Part shown: piece by piece, positions 25,056 through 32,103 of the stretch
Numbering within the stretch: the stretch's first letter is position 1
Layout: every line of letters starts with the position of its first letter
Source: Mycobacterium sp. 1423905.2
Lineage (GTDB): Bacteria > Actinomycetota > Actinomycetes > Mycobacteriales > Mycobacteriaceae
Assembly (NCBI RefSeq): GCF_001673155.1
Contig: NZ_LZLE01000232.1
Coordinates: 1-32,163, forward strand
Length of the DNA: 32,163 bases
Reading direction: 5' to 3'
Position numbers and translations under genes: made by a program
The notes under the pieces: model-generated
Seen by the model: the letters and a program-made list of their open reading frames with translations, nothing else
The model's database searches: none
What the model was told of the DNA's origin: nothing

Positions 25056-25820
25056 ACGTGACTTGGACACCTCGTCGAGTAGCCCGCCGCCGAGCACGGC
25101 CACGGCGTTGAGGGCGCTGCGGCGGTATTGGTCGCATGTGGGGCACGAATCGATATGGCGCGCAATGCGTTTCCGCATCAGGACGGTGAACCGGTTGTCC
25201 CAGCCGGACAGGTCCGCGGCAAGCTGCGGGCACCCGTGCCGGGATGCGTGGCGGGCCACCAACAGCGCACCCAGTGAGCGTTCGATGGTGTCGCGCAGCC
25301 GCTGCAGCACCTTCTTGGTGGAGTCGTAGCTGATGCCCAGCGCTTGTGCGAGCTCGGTTCCGGTCGCGCCGTGGCGGTAGGCAAGCTCCAGCACCCGCCG
25401 GTCGCGCTCGCACAATCCGTCGGCGGCCTGGGTGATCAGGCGACGGAGTTCGTTCTGGGCCGTCAGCGTAAACGGACCCGGGCCGGTCGCCGCATCGTCG
25501 GGCAGCTCGTCGCAGGCCGCCTCGCGGCGACGTTCCGACAGTGCCCGCAGCGCGCTGCGGCGGGCGATGGCGTAGAGCCACGGCCTGAGCTTGTCCGCGT
25601 CTCGCAACTTCGGCAGCTGCGTGGTGGCGGTGCAGAAGACATCTTGCACGCAGTCGGAGGCGGCGTGGCGATCACGCAGCATGCCGACGCAGTAGGCGTG
25701 CAGTGGGGCGGCGTAGCGGTGGTAGATATCGGCCAGCGCCGCGCGATCACCGGCCGCCGCGGCCCGGGCGAGCTGCGCGTCGCTGACGATGCGGCTGTTC
25801 GGCAGTGTCATGCAGGTCAT
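25020..25820 (-). CDS. ECF-like sigma factor with zinc-binding-type C-terminal motif
   Basis: A 266-residue sigma-70 family protein. Region 2 (about 18-85) has LADIYHRYAAPLHAYC, then ASDCVQDVFCTA and LRPWLYAIARRSALR. Region 4 (about 135-190) has CERDRRVLELAYRHGATGTELAQALGISYDSTKKVLQRL. After it comes RIARHIDSCPTCDQYRR, an H-x3-C-x2-C motif like the ZAS motif of anti-sigma factors. There is no membrane span, so this looks like a fused soluble sensor tail. The start is the ATG at 25820, with a second ATG three codons on (MTLPNSR) also possible. A perfect palindrome, GGTAATTACC (25852-25861), lies about 32 bp upstream. It converges on the FHA gene. Confidence 0.85.
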   Translation of the reverse strand: MTCMTLPNSRIVSDAQLARAAAAGDRAALADIYHRYAAPLHAYCVGMLRDRHAASDCVQDVFCTATTQLPKLRDADKLRPWLYAIARRSALRALSERRREAACDELPDDAATGPGPFTLTAQNELRRLITQAADGLCERDRRVLELAYRHGATGTELAQALGISYDSTKKVLQRLRDTIERSLGALLVARHASRHGCPQLAADLSGWDNRFTVLMRKRIARHIDSCPTCDQYRRSALNAVAVLGGGLLDEVSKSRSPLLRRTITQH

Positions 25821-25851
25821 GACTGAAATGCTCGCGGATTGTGGGTGATCT

Positions 25852-25861
25852 GGTAATTACC
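25852..25861. promoter_or_regulatory. Palindrome upstream of the sigma-factor gene
   Basis: GGTAATTACC is a perfect 10-bp inverted repeat, AT-rich against a GC-rich background, 32 bp from the sigma-factor ATG. It could be an operator or part of a promoter. It is short enough to occur by chance. The remaining non-coding sequence to 26064 shows no convincing gene. Confidence 0.3.
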
Positions 25862-26064
25862 GTGGGAGCCAGTTCCTCCTCCCGGAAGGGAAGGGTTTCC
25901 TGCCCATTTGGCAAGGGTCCGGCAGCAAAGCGAGTATGGCCGTACTCAAGACAGCCGGTGGGCGCGGCGGGATCGACCTTCGTCGCCGCCGAGGACGGTC
26001 ATCCGGTGGGCGAGGTCTTCGTGGACGAATCTGGTCGATTACGACGAGGACATCGACGCCTTCG

Positions 26065-27333
26065 TCATCCGCACCGCGCAATAGTCGCGGTGCTGTCGAT
26101 CTGTGGCGTGAATTCGACTGGCAGCGTGGCAGGTCCGCTGAGCCCGGTGAGCGGCTTCCATGGCGCGGGCCCGGTGCGGTGTGCGTGGGGCATGCGCCGC
26201 GCCATGGCAGCCAGCGCTTCGGCGAGCTCGAGTCGGGCCAGGTTGGCGCCCAGGCAGTAATGCATGCCGGCGCCGAACGTCTGCATCGGCGGGGCACCCA
26301 CTCGGGTGATGTCGAGCCGGTCGGGGTCGTCGTAGACGGCGGGGTCGCGGTTGGCGGCGGCGGTGTTTGCGATGACCACCGTGCCGGTGGGGATCATCAC
26401 CCCGGCGATTTCGACGTCCTCGAGCGCGATGCGCAAGGTGGCGGCCGCGATGGGTGAATGCCGCATCGTCTCTTCGACCGCACTGCTCGCGAGTTCTGGG
26501 TGCTCGCCCAGCAACTGCCACTGCTCGGGACGGTCGCACAGCACGTGCACGGAAGCGGCCAGCTGGTTGCGGGTGGTGTCGGTGCCGGCCATCAGCAGGC
26601 CCGCCGCCAGCATGCGTAGCTCGTCGGCGTCGAGGTGATCCCCGTCGTCCTCGGCGCGAATCAGGTCGGAGATGAGGTCGTCGGTCAGCCGATGGCGTCG
26701 CTGCGCGACCATGTCGTCGATGTAGGCGTCGAGCTCGTCCCACGCGGCCAAGATGGTGTGCTGATGGGCGGCGACCTCCCAGCTGAAGGCCTTGAAGATG
26801 TCGTCGGTCCACTCCGAGAACAGCTTCCAATCCTGCGCCGGGGCGCCCAACAGCGCACAGATGATCGGGATCGGGTATTGCCGGGCGATGTCGGCGACCA
26901 CGTCGCAGCGCCCGATTGCGGTGTGGTGGTCCAACAGTCCGTTGATCACCTCGGTGATCGTCGCGCCCAGCCGGGCGGTGGCGCGCGGTGTGAACGCCTT
27001 GGACACCAGCCGGCGCAGCCGGTGGTGCTCGGCCCCGTCGAGACTGATCAGGTTGGTGGCGACGCGCTCCCACAATGGGCCGGTGGTGATGCCTTGGGAG
27101 GCAAGGAACATGCCCTGGGGTAGGCGAAATCGCGGGTCGCGCAGCACAGTTCGGACCAGTTCGTAGGTCAGCACTTCCGGCCCGTGCGGGCCGATCGCAA
27201 TCGGTGCCAGGCGGCGCGCTTCGTGGAGAATCAGGTGAGCCTCCTCGGGGCTCTGGCAATGCTCGTAATCAATCGTCGGCAGGCCGGCATCGAAGACGCT
27301 CGGGCAGGTCGACGCGTCAACCGTGAGTGTCAT
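26065..27333 (-). CDS. Cytochrome P450
   Basis: A 422-residue bacterial class I-type P450 of normal length. The I-helix oxygen-activation motif is AGTDTTRNQ. The K-helix ExxR is in EETMRHSP. The haem-binding loop FGAGMHYCLGANLAR puts the axial Cys at residue 360. There is also LISLDGAEHHRLRRLVSKAF (C-helix). The ATG at 27331-27333 has a GGGAG about 11 bases upstream and gives MTLTVDASTCPSVFDAG. No ferredoxin or ferredoxin reductase is encoded nearby, so electrons must come from elsewhere. It shares an upstream palindromic element with the FAD monooxygenase gene behind it. The CYP family and substrate cannot be assigned from memory. Confidence 0.92.
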   Translation of the reverse strand: MTLTVDASTCPSVFDAGLPTIDYEHCQSPEEAHLILHEARRLAPIAIGPHGPEVLTYELVRTVLRDPRFRLPQGMFLASQGITTGPLWERVATNLISLDGAEHHRLRRLVSKAFTPRATARLGATITEVINGLLDHHTAIGRCDVVADIARQYPIPIICALLGAPAQDWKLFSEWTDDIFKAFSWEVAAHQHTILAAWDELDAYIDDMVAQRRHRLTDDLISDLIRAEDDGDHLDADELRMLAAGLLMAGTDTTRNQLAASVHVLCDRPEQWQLLGEHPELASSAVEETMRHSPIAAATLRIALEDVEIAGVMIPTGTVVIANTAAANRDPAVYDDPDRLDITRVGAPPMQTFGAGMHYCLGANLARLELAEALAAMARRMPHAHRTGPAPWKPLTGLSGPATLPVEFTPQIDSTATIARCG

Positions 27334-27402
27334 GGTGGTGCTCCCGAAGGGCGTCGGTGGAGTACTTCCGTCACCAAGTCTTCTGGGCGCCAGACCGCCC
27401 CA

Positions 27403-27426
27403 CACGCGTAGTCGACTACCTGTCTT
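27403..27426. promoter_or_regulatory. Shared palindromic element upstream of the P450 gene
   Basis: The core GTAGTCGACTAC (27408-27419) is a perfect 12-bp palindrome 75 bp upstream of the P450 ATG. The 24 bp from 27403 match 20 of 24 positions at 29092-29115, upstream of the FAD monooxygenase gene in the same orientation. The identity extends beyond the palindrome (GCGTA before, CTACCTG after), which argues for a bound site rather than chance. Confidence 0.6.
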
Positions 27427-27523
27427 GGGGCATCGGTACTTTGGCGGAGCGGTTGGGCTGACCGGGCCGGAGGGTGGAAGACGATAGTGCCCGGGACGAC
27501 GAGAAATTAGCGTATTGAGTCGG

Positions 27524-27535
27524 ACGTTTGAACGT
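27524..27535. terminator. Possible short terminator hairpin after the FAD monooxygenase gene
   Basis: ACGTT-TG-AACGT is a 5-bp perfect stem just downstream of the monooxygenase stop (27572), read on the minus strand. No strong T-run follows, so it is a weak candidate. The rest of 27334-27571 holds the palindromic element and no visible gene. Confidence 0.2.
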
Positions 27536-27571
27536 AGGTGCCGGGAGTGGCGGAGCTTCTGGGTATGTCCG

Positions 27572-29035
27572 CTACGCGCTGAGCGGGCCACAACGGATGT
27601 CGAAACGCTCCCGCACGGTGTCCAGAACACGGCGTTGGCGCTCGCACTCCCGGCGGTGGGTGAGCATGAACCGTGCCATGCCCGGTAGCCGCCGTGGAAG
27701 CGGGTACCACTTATCGAAATCGAGGGCGTTGTCGGTGAATACGCGCCTGGGAACGGTGTCGTAGATCAGGCTGAGGTTGTGCTGGACGAGGGCGAAGAGC
27801 GCGTATGGAAATGCCAGCGGCGCCTTCTGCCGCAGGCTCATCCAGTCTATTTCGTAGAGCGGGATTTCCCTGAGCTGGCCCAGGAACATCAGGTGGCCCA
27901 GAAAATACCCCATGAAGGCCGGCAAGTGCAGCATGGCCGACCTCACATTGATGGAAACGACTGCGCCACTGGGCGAAACGTACGGCTCGTACGGGTATTC
28001 GTCGGGGAATTTGACGTATCCCGTGCAGTTGACGAGCCAGCTGGCCGGTTCGATCGTCTTCGTCGATCCGCTCCGGAATATCAATTCTGTTGTCCCGTTT
28101 CGGTCCACCGCATCCTCGAAGTAGTCCATCACGAGGTCGTTCAGCCCTGCGGAGATCGTGCGGTTCTCGGCCTCGGATAACACGCCCAACACGAAGTTGT
28201 CCGCCTGGCGGGTCAGGAATGTGCCATGCGTGGCGCGATACCAATCCTGCACCTCTGATTCGTTCGTGCCGTCATACCGGTGACTCACCTGTGTGGCGAC
28301 TGCGCTCGGCGGTGTTCCCGCCCACCAGCGGCGGGCGCCGCTCGGCAACAGGTCGTCGCGGCAGGAGAAGAACGTGCCACGGCCGGCGACCAGGTTGACC
28401 TCGCGGCCGGGGTATGTCGTGATCAATGCGTGCGCGGTGTCCATCGCGGTTTTTCCGCCGCCGATGATCCACACGGGCGCATCGCTTTCGCTGATGTCGC
28501 CCACGCGCACGTCGCAGTAATCGGGCGACACCGAATGGACGCGCTTGCTCGAGATGTCGAGCGGTTCGTTCGGCGTGATGCCAAGGCCGTAGGCCTTGAT
28601 CAAGCGCTCGGTGTCGACGACGAGGGCCCGACCGTCGGCGGCCCTGCAGGTGACCCGCACCATCCCGTTCGTCTCTTCTGCGGACTCGAAGTCCCAGCCG
28701 AGATACTCCTCGACTCCGACCCGCTCCCTGATCACGTCGACGCAGTGCTCGAAGTGGGCGAGCACCTCGCCCTTGGTCGCCAGATAACTGCGATCCTTGC
28801 CGAGCGTCCACTCGATGTTGCCCGCAGTGAACATGGGGTGCGGCTGGTGCAGGCGAACATAGGGGTAGACGTCGACCCACATGCCGCCCACGCGTGTCCG
28901 GCGGTCGATCAAGATCACCTTCTGCTCCCGCGACAGATATCGGCTGGCGGCGAACAACGCATTCAGCCCGGCGATGCCGGCTCCGACGATGCAAACGTCG
29001 CTAATCTCCACCGGCGCGGATTGGGGTGCGGACAT
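27572..29035 (-). CDS. FAD/NAD(P)-binding monooxygenase-like oxidoreductase
   Basis: A 487-residue two-dinucleotide-fold flavoprotein. The FAD Rossmann motif is VGAGIAG (residues 17-23), followed by TRVGGMWVDVYPYVRLHQPH, the GG-x-W block seen in flavin monooxygenases. The second Rossmann motif, for NAD(P)H, is IIGGGKTAMD (190-199). The classical Baeyer-Villiger/FMO FxGxxxHxxx fingerprint is not obvious, so class is uncertain. The ATG at 29033-29035 is chosen because AGGAAAGG lies just upstream; a longer reading adds a poor leader. It ends 239 bp from the P450 start and shares that gene's upstream element, so the pair is probably co-regulated. The substrate is unknown. Confidence 0.85.
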   Translation of the reverse strand: MSAPQSAPVEISDVCIVGAGIAGLNALFAASRYLSREQKVILIDRRTRVGGMWVDVYPYVRLHQPHPMFTAGNIEWTLGKDRSYLATKGEVLAHFEHCVDVIRERVGVEEYLGWDFESAEETNGMVRVTCRAADGRALVVDTERLIKAYGLGITPNEPLDISSKRVHSVSPDYCDVRVGDISESDAPVWIIGGGKTAMDTAHALITTYPGREVNLVAGRGTFFSCRDDLLPSGARRWWAGTPPSAVATQVSHRYDGTNESEVQDWYRATHGTFLTRQADNFVLGVLSEAENRTISAGLNDLVMDYFEDAVDRNGTTELIFRSGSTKTIEPASWLVNCTGYVKFPDEYPYEPYVSPSGAVVSINVRSAMLHLPAFMGYFLGHLMFLGQLREIPLYEIDWMSLRQKAPLAFPYALFALVQHNLSLIYDTVPRRVFTDNALDFDKWYPLPRRLPGMARFMLTHRRECERQRRVLDTVRERFDIRCGPLSA

Positions 29036-29091
29036 CGGACCGCCTTTCCTGGCAGATGCCCACAATTATGGGTCCGCACCGCGCGGTCTAG

Positions 29092-29115
29092 ATGCGTAAT
29101 CGACTACCTGATTTG
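29092..29115. promoter_or_regulatory. Shared palindromic element upstream of the FAD monooxygenase gene
   Basis: The core GTAATCGACTAC (29096-29107) is an 11-of-12 version of the palindrome at 27408-27419 and lies 61 bp upstream of the monooxygenase ATG. The flanks GCGTA and CCTG are identical in both copies. Both copies are in the same orientation to their gene. It is 19 bp from the stop of the next gene (29135). Confidence 0.6.
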
Positions 29116-29134
29116 TGGGTGCCGGCGTTCGCGG

Positions 29135-29959
29135 CTACCCCTGGGCCAGCTCGGCGACGGGCTGCCATTCCTCCCAGGTGCGCAGGCGGCTCTCGTAGTC
29201 GGCCTTAGCCGTCGCCAGCGGCGACGCGCCGAAAAAGACTCGCAGCGGCGGCTTTTCGGCGTCGACCACCTTCAGCAACGCGGCGGCCGATGCCTCCGGA
29301 TTGCCGGGGCTGGCCCAGCGCTTGCTGCGCTCGCCCTGCACGGCGGCGCGGACCTCGTCGTACGCCGGTAGCGGATCGGCATGCCTGGCCGAGTCGCCGG
29401 CCCAGTCGGTGTCGAAGCCACCCGGCTCGATCAGCGTGACGTGCACGCCGAACGGGGCGACCTCTTGGGCCAGCGCCTGCGAAAAGCCTTCCAGCGCCCA
29501 CTTGGACGCGTGGTAGATGCCGACCAACGGGAACGCGGTGATGCCCCCGATCGAGGAGACCTGGATGATGTGGCCGCTGCCCTGGTCGCGCAGGTAGGGC
29601 AGCGCGGCCTGGGTGACCCACAGCGCCCCGAAGACGTTGGTCTCGATCTGATCCCGGGCGTCTTGCTCGGACAGCTCCTCGACGAACCCGAACTGCCCGT
29701 AGCCGGCGTTGTTGACCACGATGTCCAGGCGGCCGAAGTGGTCGTGCGCCTGCTTGACGGCGGCGAAGTCGGCGTTCCGATCGGTGACGTCCAACCGGAT
29801 GGGCAACAGCGCGTCGCCGTACTTCTGCGCCAAGTCGTCGAGCGATGCCGTGTTGCGGGCGGTGGCGGCGACCTTGTCGCCGCGCTCCAGCGCCGCGGTC
29901 GCCCACGCGCGTCCGAATCCTCGCGATGTACCGGTGATAAACCAAACTTTTTCAGTCAC
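29135..29959 (-). CDS. Short-chain dehydrogenase/reductase
   Basis: A 274-residue classical SDR. The NAD(P) motif TGTSRGFG is at residues 9-16, NNAGYGQFG near 85-93, the catalytic Ser in VSSIGG and the Tyr-Lys pair in YHASKWALEGF (about 150-160). ARNTASLDDL after the second strand has an Arg suggestive of NADPH preference. The GTG at 29957-29959 gives MTEKVWFITG, the usual SDR opening; a TTG four codons upstream is possible but less likely. It lies behind the FAD monooxygenase gene in the same direction, 99 bp away, with the palindromic element between them. It could process an alcohol or ketone from the oxidation step, but this is inference. Confidence 0.88.
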   Translation of the reverse strand: MTEKVWFITGTSRGFGRAWATAALERGDKVAATARNTASLDDLAQKYGDALLPIRLDVTDRNADFAAVKQAHDHFGRLDIVVNNAGYGQFGFVEELSEQDARDQIETNVFGALWVTQAALPYLRDQGSGHIIQVSSIGGITAFPLVGIYHASKWALEGFSQALAQEVAPFGVHVTLIEPGGFDTDWAGDSARHADPLPAYDEVRAAVQGERSKRWASPGNPEASAAALLKVVDAEKPPLRVFFGASPLATAKADYESRLRTWEEWQPVAELAQG

Positions 29960-30012
29960 GCAGTGTTGCAACGCTCGCCGTCCTGTCTCATTCCCTGGTA
30001 GCGGTCAGTGAA

Positions 30013-30285
30013 GTGAACTTCTCGGGCTTCAACAGCAGCCCGGGCGCAAACCAGGTGGAAGTGCGGGTCGGGGACAGCCCCACGGAGATCTTCAGCGGCA
30101 GCACGCCTACCGTGGTCGCGCATAATGATCCCGGAAACGCGCCGACTTCGCTGCTACAGCCTTACGGCGGATACATTCTGCCCGGATCAACCCTCAACGA
30201 CCTGAACCTGTTCGTGAGCCAATGGAACACAACGCTCAACGTGCCGTACGACGTACAGCAGGTGCACGTCAATCCGGGGCAATGA
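30013..30285 (+). CDS. Orphan hypothetical protein, probably 5'-truncated
   Basis: A 90-residue reading frame from a GTG with no convincing ribosome-binding site. Its composition (many Asn, Ser, Gln; VRVGDSPTEIFSGS, NDLNLFVSQWNTTLNV) is unlike antisense noise in a GC-rich genome and looks like an exported protein. The frame stays open to 29941, directly after TGA and TAA stops, and the upstream stretch (SVATLAVLSHSLVAVSE) resembles part of a signal sequence but has no usable start. It may be the 3' remnant of a secreted-protein gene, cut near the divergent SDR start. I do not recognise the family. Confidence 0.45.
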   Translation: MNFSGFNSSPGANQVEVRVGDSPTEIFSGSTPTVVAHNDPGNAPTSLLQPYGGYILPGSTLNDLNLFVSQWNTTLNVPYDVQQVHVNPGQ

Positions 30286-30334
30286 TCGTCGGCTGCGAGG
30301 TAATACCTGTGCAGCTCCTCCCGATAGGACACAC

Positions 30335-30838
30335 ATGATTCCCAAAGCCTCCGCAGCAGCCGCAGCAGCGGTAGTCGCCGCCGTCGCCAGCGCATGCAAT
30401 GCTCACGCTGACCCTCCGCCGTTTCCCGACCTCGGGGGGTATACACCAGTCAATGTCGCGGACTACCAAGTCGATGCGTCCACCCCCGGGATACCGGCCA
30501 CCCAGGTATTTTTCCTCACCCCTGATGGCATCAACTGCGACTTCCAGTCGGGACAAGCTCAGTGCACGGGCAACAACCTTCCAGGAGTGCCGCCCGCCTC
30601 ACCGACGTCGAAGGGGGTACCGCGCGTGAACTGGATTGGGACCAAGACCGGGTTGCAACAGATCGCAACGTCTGGGATCGCGCCGAGTGGCGTCAAAACC
30701 CTTCCACCATCGCACTCCATTACGGCCGACGGTGCAATCTGCGGAGTCGACGGCTCGGGTACCACGGCGTGCAAAGGACCGGAAGGAAGCGGATTCGTGC
30801 TGTCCCCGCGCGGCTCGCGGTGGCTACCTCACGTGTGA
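30335..30838 (+). CDS. Secreted hypothetical protein, tandem paralogue 1
   Basis: A 167-residue exported protein. The N-terminus has a lysine, a run of Ala/Val (about 5-20) and an AHA-D cleavage site near residue 26 (NAHADPPPFPD). The mature part begins PPPFPDLGGYTPVNVADYQ and has two Cys pairs: GINCDF with QCTGNN, and AICGVDGSGTTACKG, probably disulfide-bonded outside the cell. It ends SPRGSRWLPHV. An AGGA lies seven bases before the ATG. It is clearly paralogous to the next gene, sharing the FPDxGxYTPV start, the FLTPDGI-C block and the C-terminal GVDGSGTTACK and WLPHV. The function is unknown; the family appears mycobacterial. Confidence 0.8.
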   Translation: MIPKASAAAAAAVVAAVASACNAHADPPPFPDLGGYTPVNVADYQVDASTPGIPATQVFFLTPDGINCDFQSGQAQCTGNNLPGVPPASPTSKGVPRVNWIGTKTGLQQIATSGIAPSGVKTLPPSHSITADGAICGVDGSGTTACKGPEGSGFVLSPRGSRWLPHV

Positions 30839-30938
30839 TCAGCCAACTCAGCCGCGGGCATCGTCGAACTCGGGGTCGCCAACGATCCAACGCCGCTTTC
30901 CGCCATGTCACGGCGCGCCGCATAGCAGCGTCGTCGGG

Positions 30939-31421
30939 GTGGTGAGCCTGATGCTCGTGGGCTGCCGAGGCTCATCCCCGGCTGGTCCGCCGTCTTTTCC
31001 GGACATCGGCCGCTACACCCCCGTCGCTGTCGCCGACGACACCATCACGCTGCCTAATCCCGGACGCGCTTCGGCGCTGGACGAGGTGTATTTCCTTACA
31101 CCGGACGGCATCACCTGCACGTTCACTAATCCGGCCGCGGCCGGGTGCACCGGCAACAACATTTTTGGAATAGAACCGCAGGACACGGATCCCTACACGT
31201 TCGTCGGCACGGATTCCGGGATACAACCGGCCACTACGACGCCGTACGTCGATGGAACCATCCAAGGGCATCGGATCAAAGCCCTTCCCCCATTCCATTC
31301 GATCACCGTCGACGGCGTGGTTTGTGGGGTCGACGGCTCCGGCACCACGGCATGCAAAGACCCGCAAAGCGGTGGCTTTGTCCTGTCGTCCCGGGGATCC
31401 GCCTGGCTACCGCACGTGTAA
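30939..31421 (+). CDS. Putative lipoprotein, tandem paralogue 2, with disrupted signal peptide
   Basis: The mature part (GCRGSSPAGPPSFPDIGRYTP onward) closely parallels the previous gene: FLTPDGITCTF, AGCTGNN, HSITVDGVVCGVDGSG, TTACKDP, WLPHV. The lipobox LVGC is intact. The only in-frame starts (GTG 30939 or 30942, ATG 30951) give a signal sequence far too short. An ATG at 30905 reads MSRRAA and then stops, but with a single-base shift in the GC-rich run after it would join SSVVGVVSLMLVGC, a perfect lipoprotein signal. The gene thus looks frameshifted by +1 between 30905 and 30921, either in the genome or through sequencing error. Coordinates give the readable part. Confidence 0.65.
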   Translation: MVSLMLVGCRGSSPAGPPSFPDIGRYTPVAVADDTITLPNPGRASALDEVYFLTPDGITCTFTNPAAAGCTGNNIFGIEPQDTDPYTFVGTDSGIQPATTTPYVDGTIQGHRIKALPPFHSITVDGVVCGVDGSGTTACKDPQSGGFVLSSRGSAWLPHV

Positions 31422-31429
31422 TCCCTTGC

Positions 31430-31444
31430 CGTCGCGAGGGGCGA
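31430..31444. terminator. Small hairpin after the lipoprotein gene
   Basis: GTCGC-GAGGG-GCGAC forms a 5-bp stem about ten bases after the lipoprotein stop and before the menH promoter. It is weak, without a T-run. Confidence 0.25.
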
Positions 31445-31459
31445 CTATCGGACACCCGG

Positions 31460-31465
31460 TAGCGT
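31460..31465 (+). promoter_or_regulatory. Candidate leaderless -10 box for menH
   Basis: TAGCGT fits TANNNT and is seven bases from the GTG at 31473, so transcription would start at the initiation codon. No ribosome-binding site is seen, which agrees with a leaderless transcript. This would let menH be expressed separately from the islet upstream. Confidence 0.45.
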
Positions 31466-31472
31466 TTCCCTC

Positions 31473-32093
31473 GTGAGTCGCGCGGCGTTGGACAAGGACC
31501 CCCGGGATGTCGCGTCGATGTTCGACGGCGTCGCCCGCCGCTACGACCTGACCAACACCGTGCTGTCGCTGGGGCAGGACCGGTACTGGCGGACCGCCAC
31601 CCGCTCGGCGCTGGCGATCGGGCCCGGTCAGCAGGTGCTGGATTTGGCGGCCGGAACCGCGGTATCCACCGTCGAGCTGAGGAAATCGGGGGCGTGGTGC
31701 GTGGCTGCCGACTTCTCGGTCGGGATGCTCGCCGCGGGCGCCGCGCGCAACGTCCCGAAGGTCGCCGCCGACGCCACCCAACTGCCGTTCGGTGACGACG
31801 TATTCGACGCCGTCACAATCAGTTTCGGGTTGCGCAACGTCGTCGACCCGCAGGCGGCGCTGCGTGAGATGGCCCGCGTCACCCGGCCGGGCGGCCGATT
31901 GGTGGTGTGCGAATTCTCCACGCCGACCAATGGACTGTTCGCCACCGCCTACAAGGAGTACCTGATGCGGGCGCTGCCGCGGGTGGCCCGCGCGGTGTCC
32001 AGTAATCCGGACGCCTACGTGTACCTCGCGGAGTCGATCAGGGCATGGCCGGACCAGTCGCACCTGGCGCATGACATTTCCCGGGCCGGGTGA
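31473..32093 (+). CDS. menH: Demethylmenaquinone methyltransferase, C-terminally truncated
   Basis: Also called ubiE or menG; it C-methylates demethylmenaquinone with SAM, the last step of menaquinone synthesis. The GTG start gives [20 protein letters not shown], as in Rv0558. SAM motif I is [12 protein letters not shown], the second block is [20 protein letters not shown], and [15 protein letters not shown] follows. The 206 residues end at HDISRAG, whereas M. tuberculosis continues with about 28 more (WSGVRWRNLTGG and on). The stop is TGA where a TGG codon is expected: loss of one G would produce it, and the following AGCGGCGTGCGC still matches Ser-Gly-Val-Arg in the shifted frame. Directly after, the sequence turns into polyketide synthase. 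The truncation is a real break or an assembly/sequencing error. Confidence 0.85.
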   Translation: MSRAALDKDPRDVASMFDGVARRYDLTNTVLSLGQDRYWRTATRSALAIGPGQQVLDLAAGTAVSTVELRKSGAWCVAADFSVGMLAAGAARNVPKVAADATQLPFGDDVFDAVTISFGLRNVVDPQAALREMARVTRPGGRLVVCEFSTPTNGLFATAYKEYLMRALPRVARAVSSNPDAYVYLAESIRAWPDQSHLAHDISRAG

Positions 32094-32103
32094 GCGGCGT
32101 GCG

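Larger units (their letters stand above)
24291..31472. other. Accessory islet between mgtA and menH
   Basis: M. tuberculosis has mgtA (Rv0557) directly followed by menH (Rv0558). Here about 7.2 kb with eight genes separates them: regulators (FHA-HTH, ECF-like sigma factor), redox enzymes (P450, FAD monooxygenase-like, SDR) and three small orphan or secreted proteins. No integrase, transposase, tRNA or flanking direct repeat was seen, so a mobile origin is not shown. The flanking core genes appear undisturbed at the islet edges. Confidence 0.7.

Noticed and set aside
25841..26085. Possible gene remnant between the sigma factor and the P450 (VAAEDGHPVGEVFVDE, then VDYDEDIDAFVIRTAQ in another frame)
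   Set aside because: The two protein-like pieces lie in different frames and the second overlaps the P450 stop. A frameshifted relic is possible but the evidence is too thin to annotate.
28280..29371. 363-codon open frame opposite the FAD monooxygenase gene
   Set aside because: It is antisense to a gene with clear FAD and NAD(P) motifs and continues into the SDR; it has no recognisable domain.
24291..31472. Islet considered as a transposon, prophage or integrative element
   Set aside because: No transposase, integrase, attachment-site repeats or tRNA was found at either edge.
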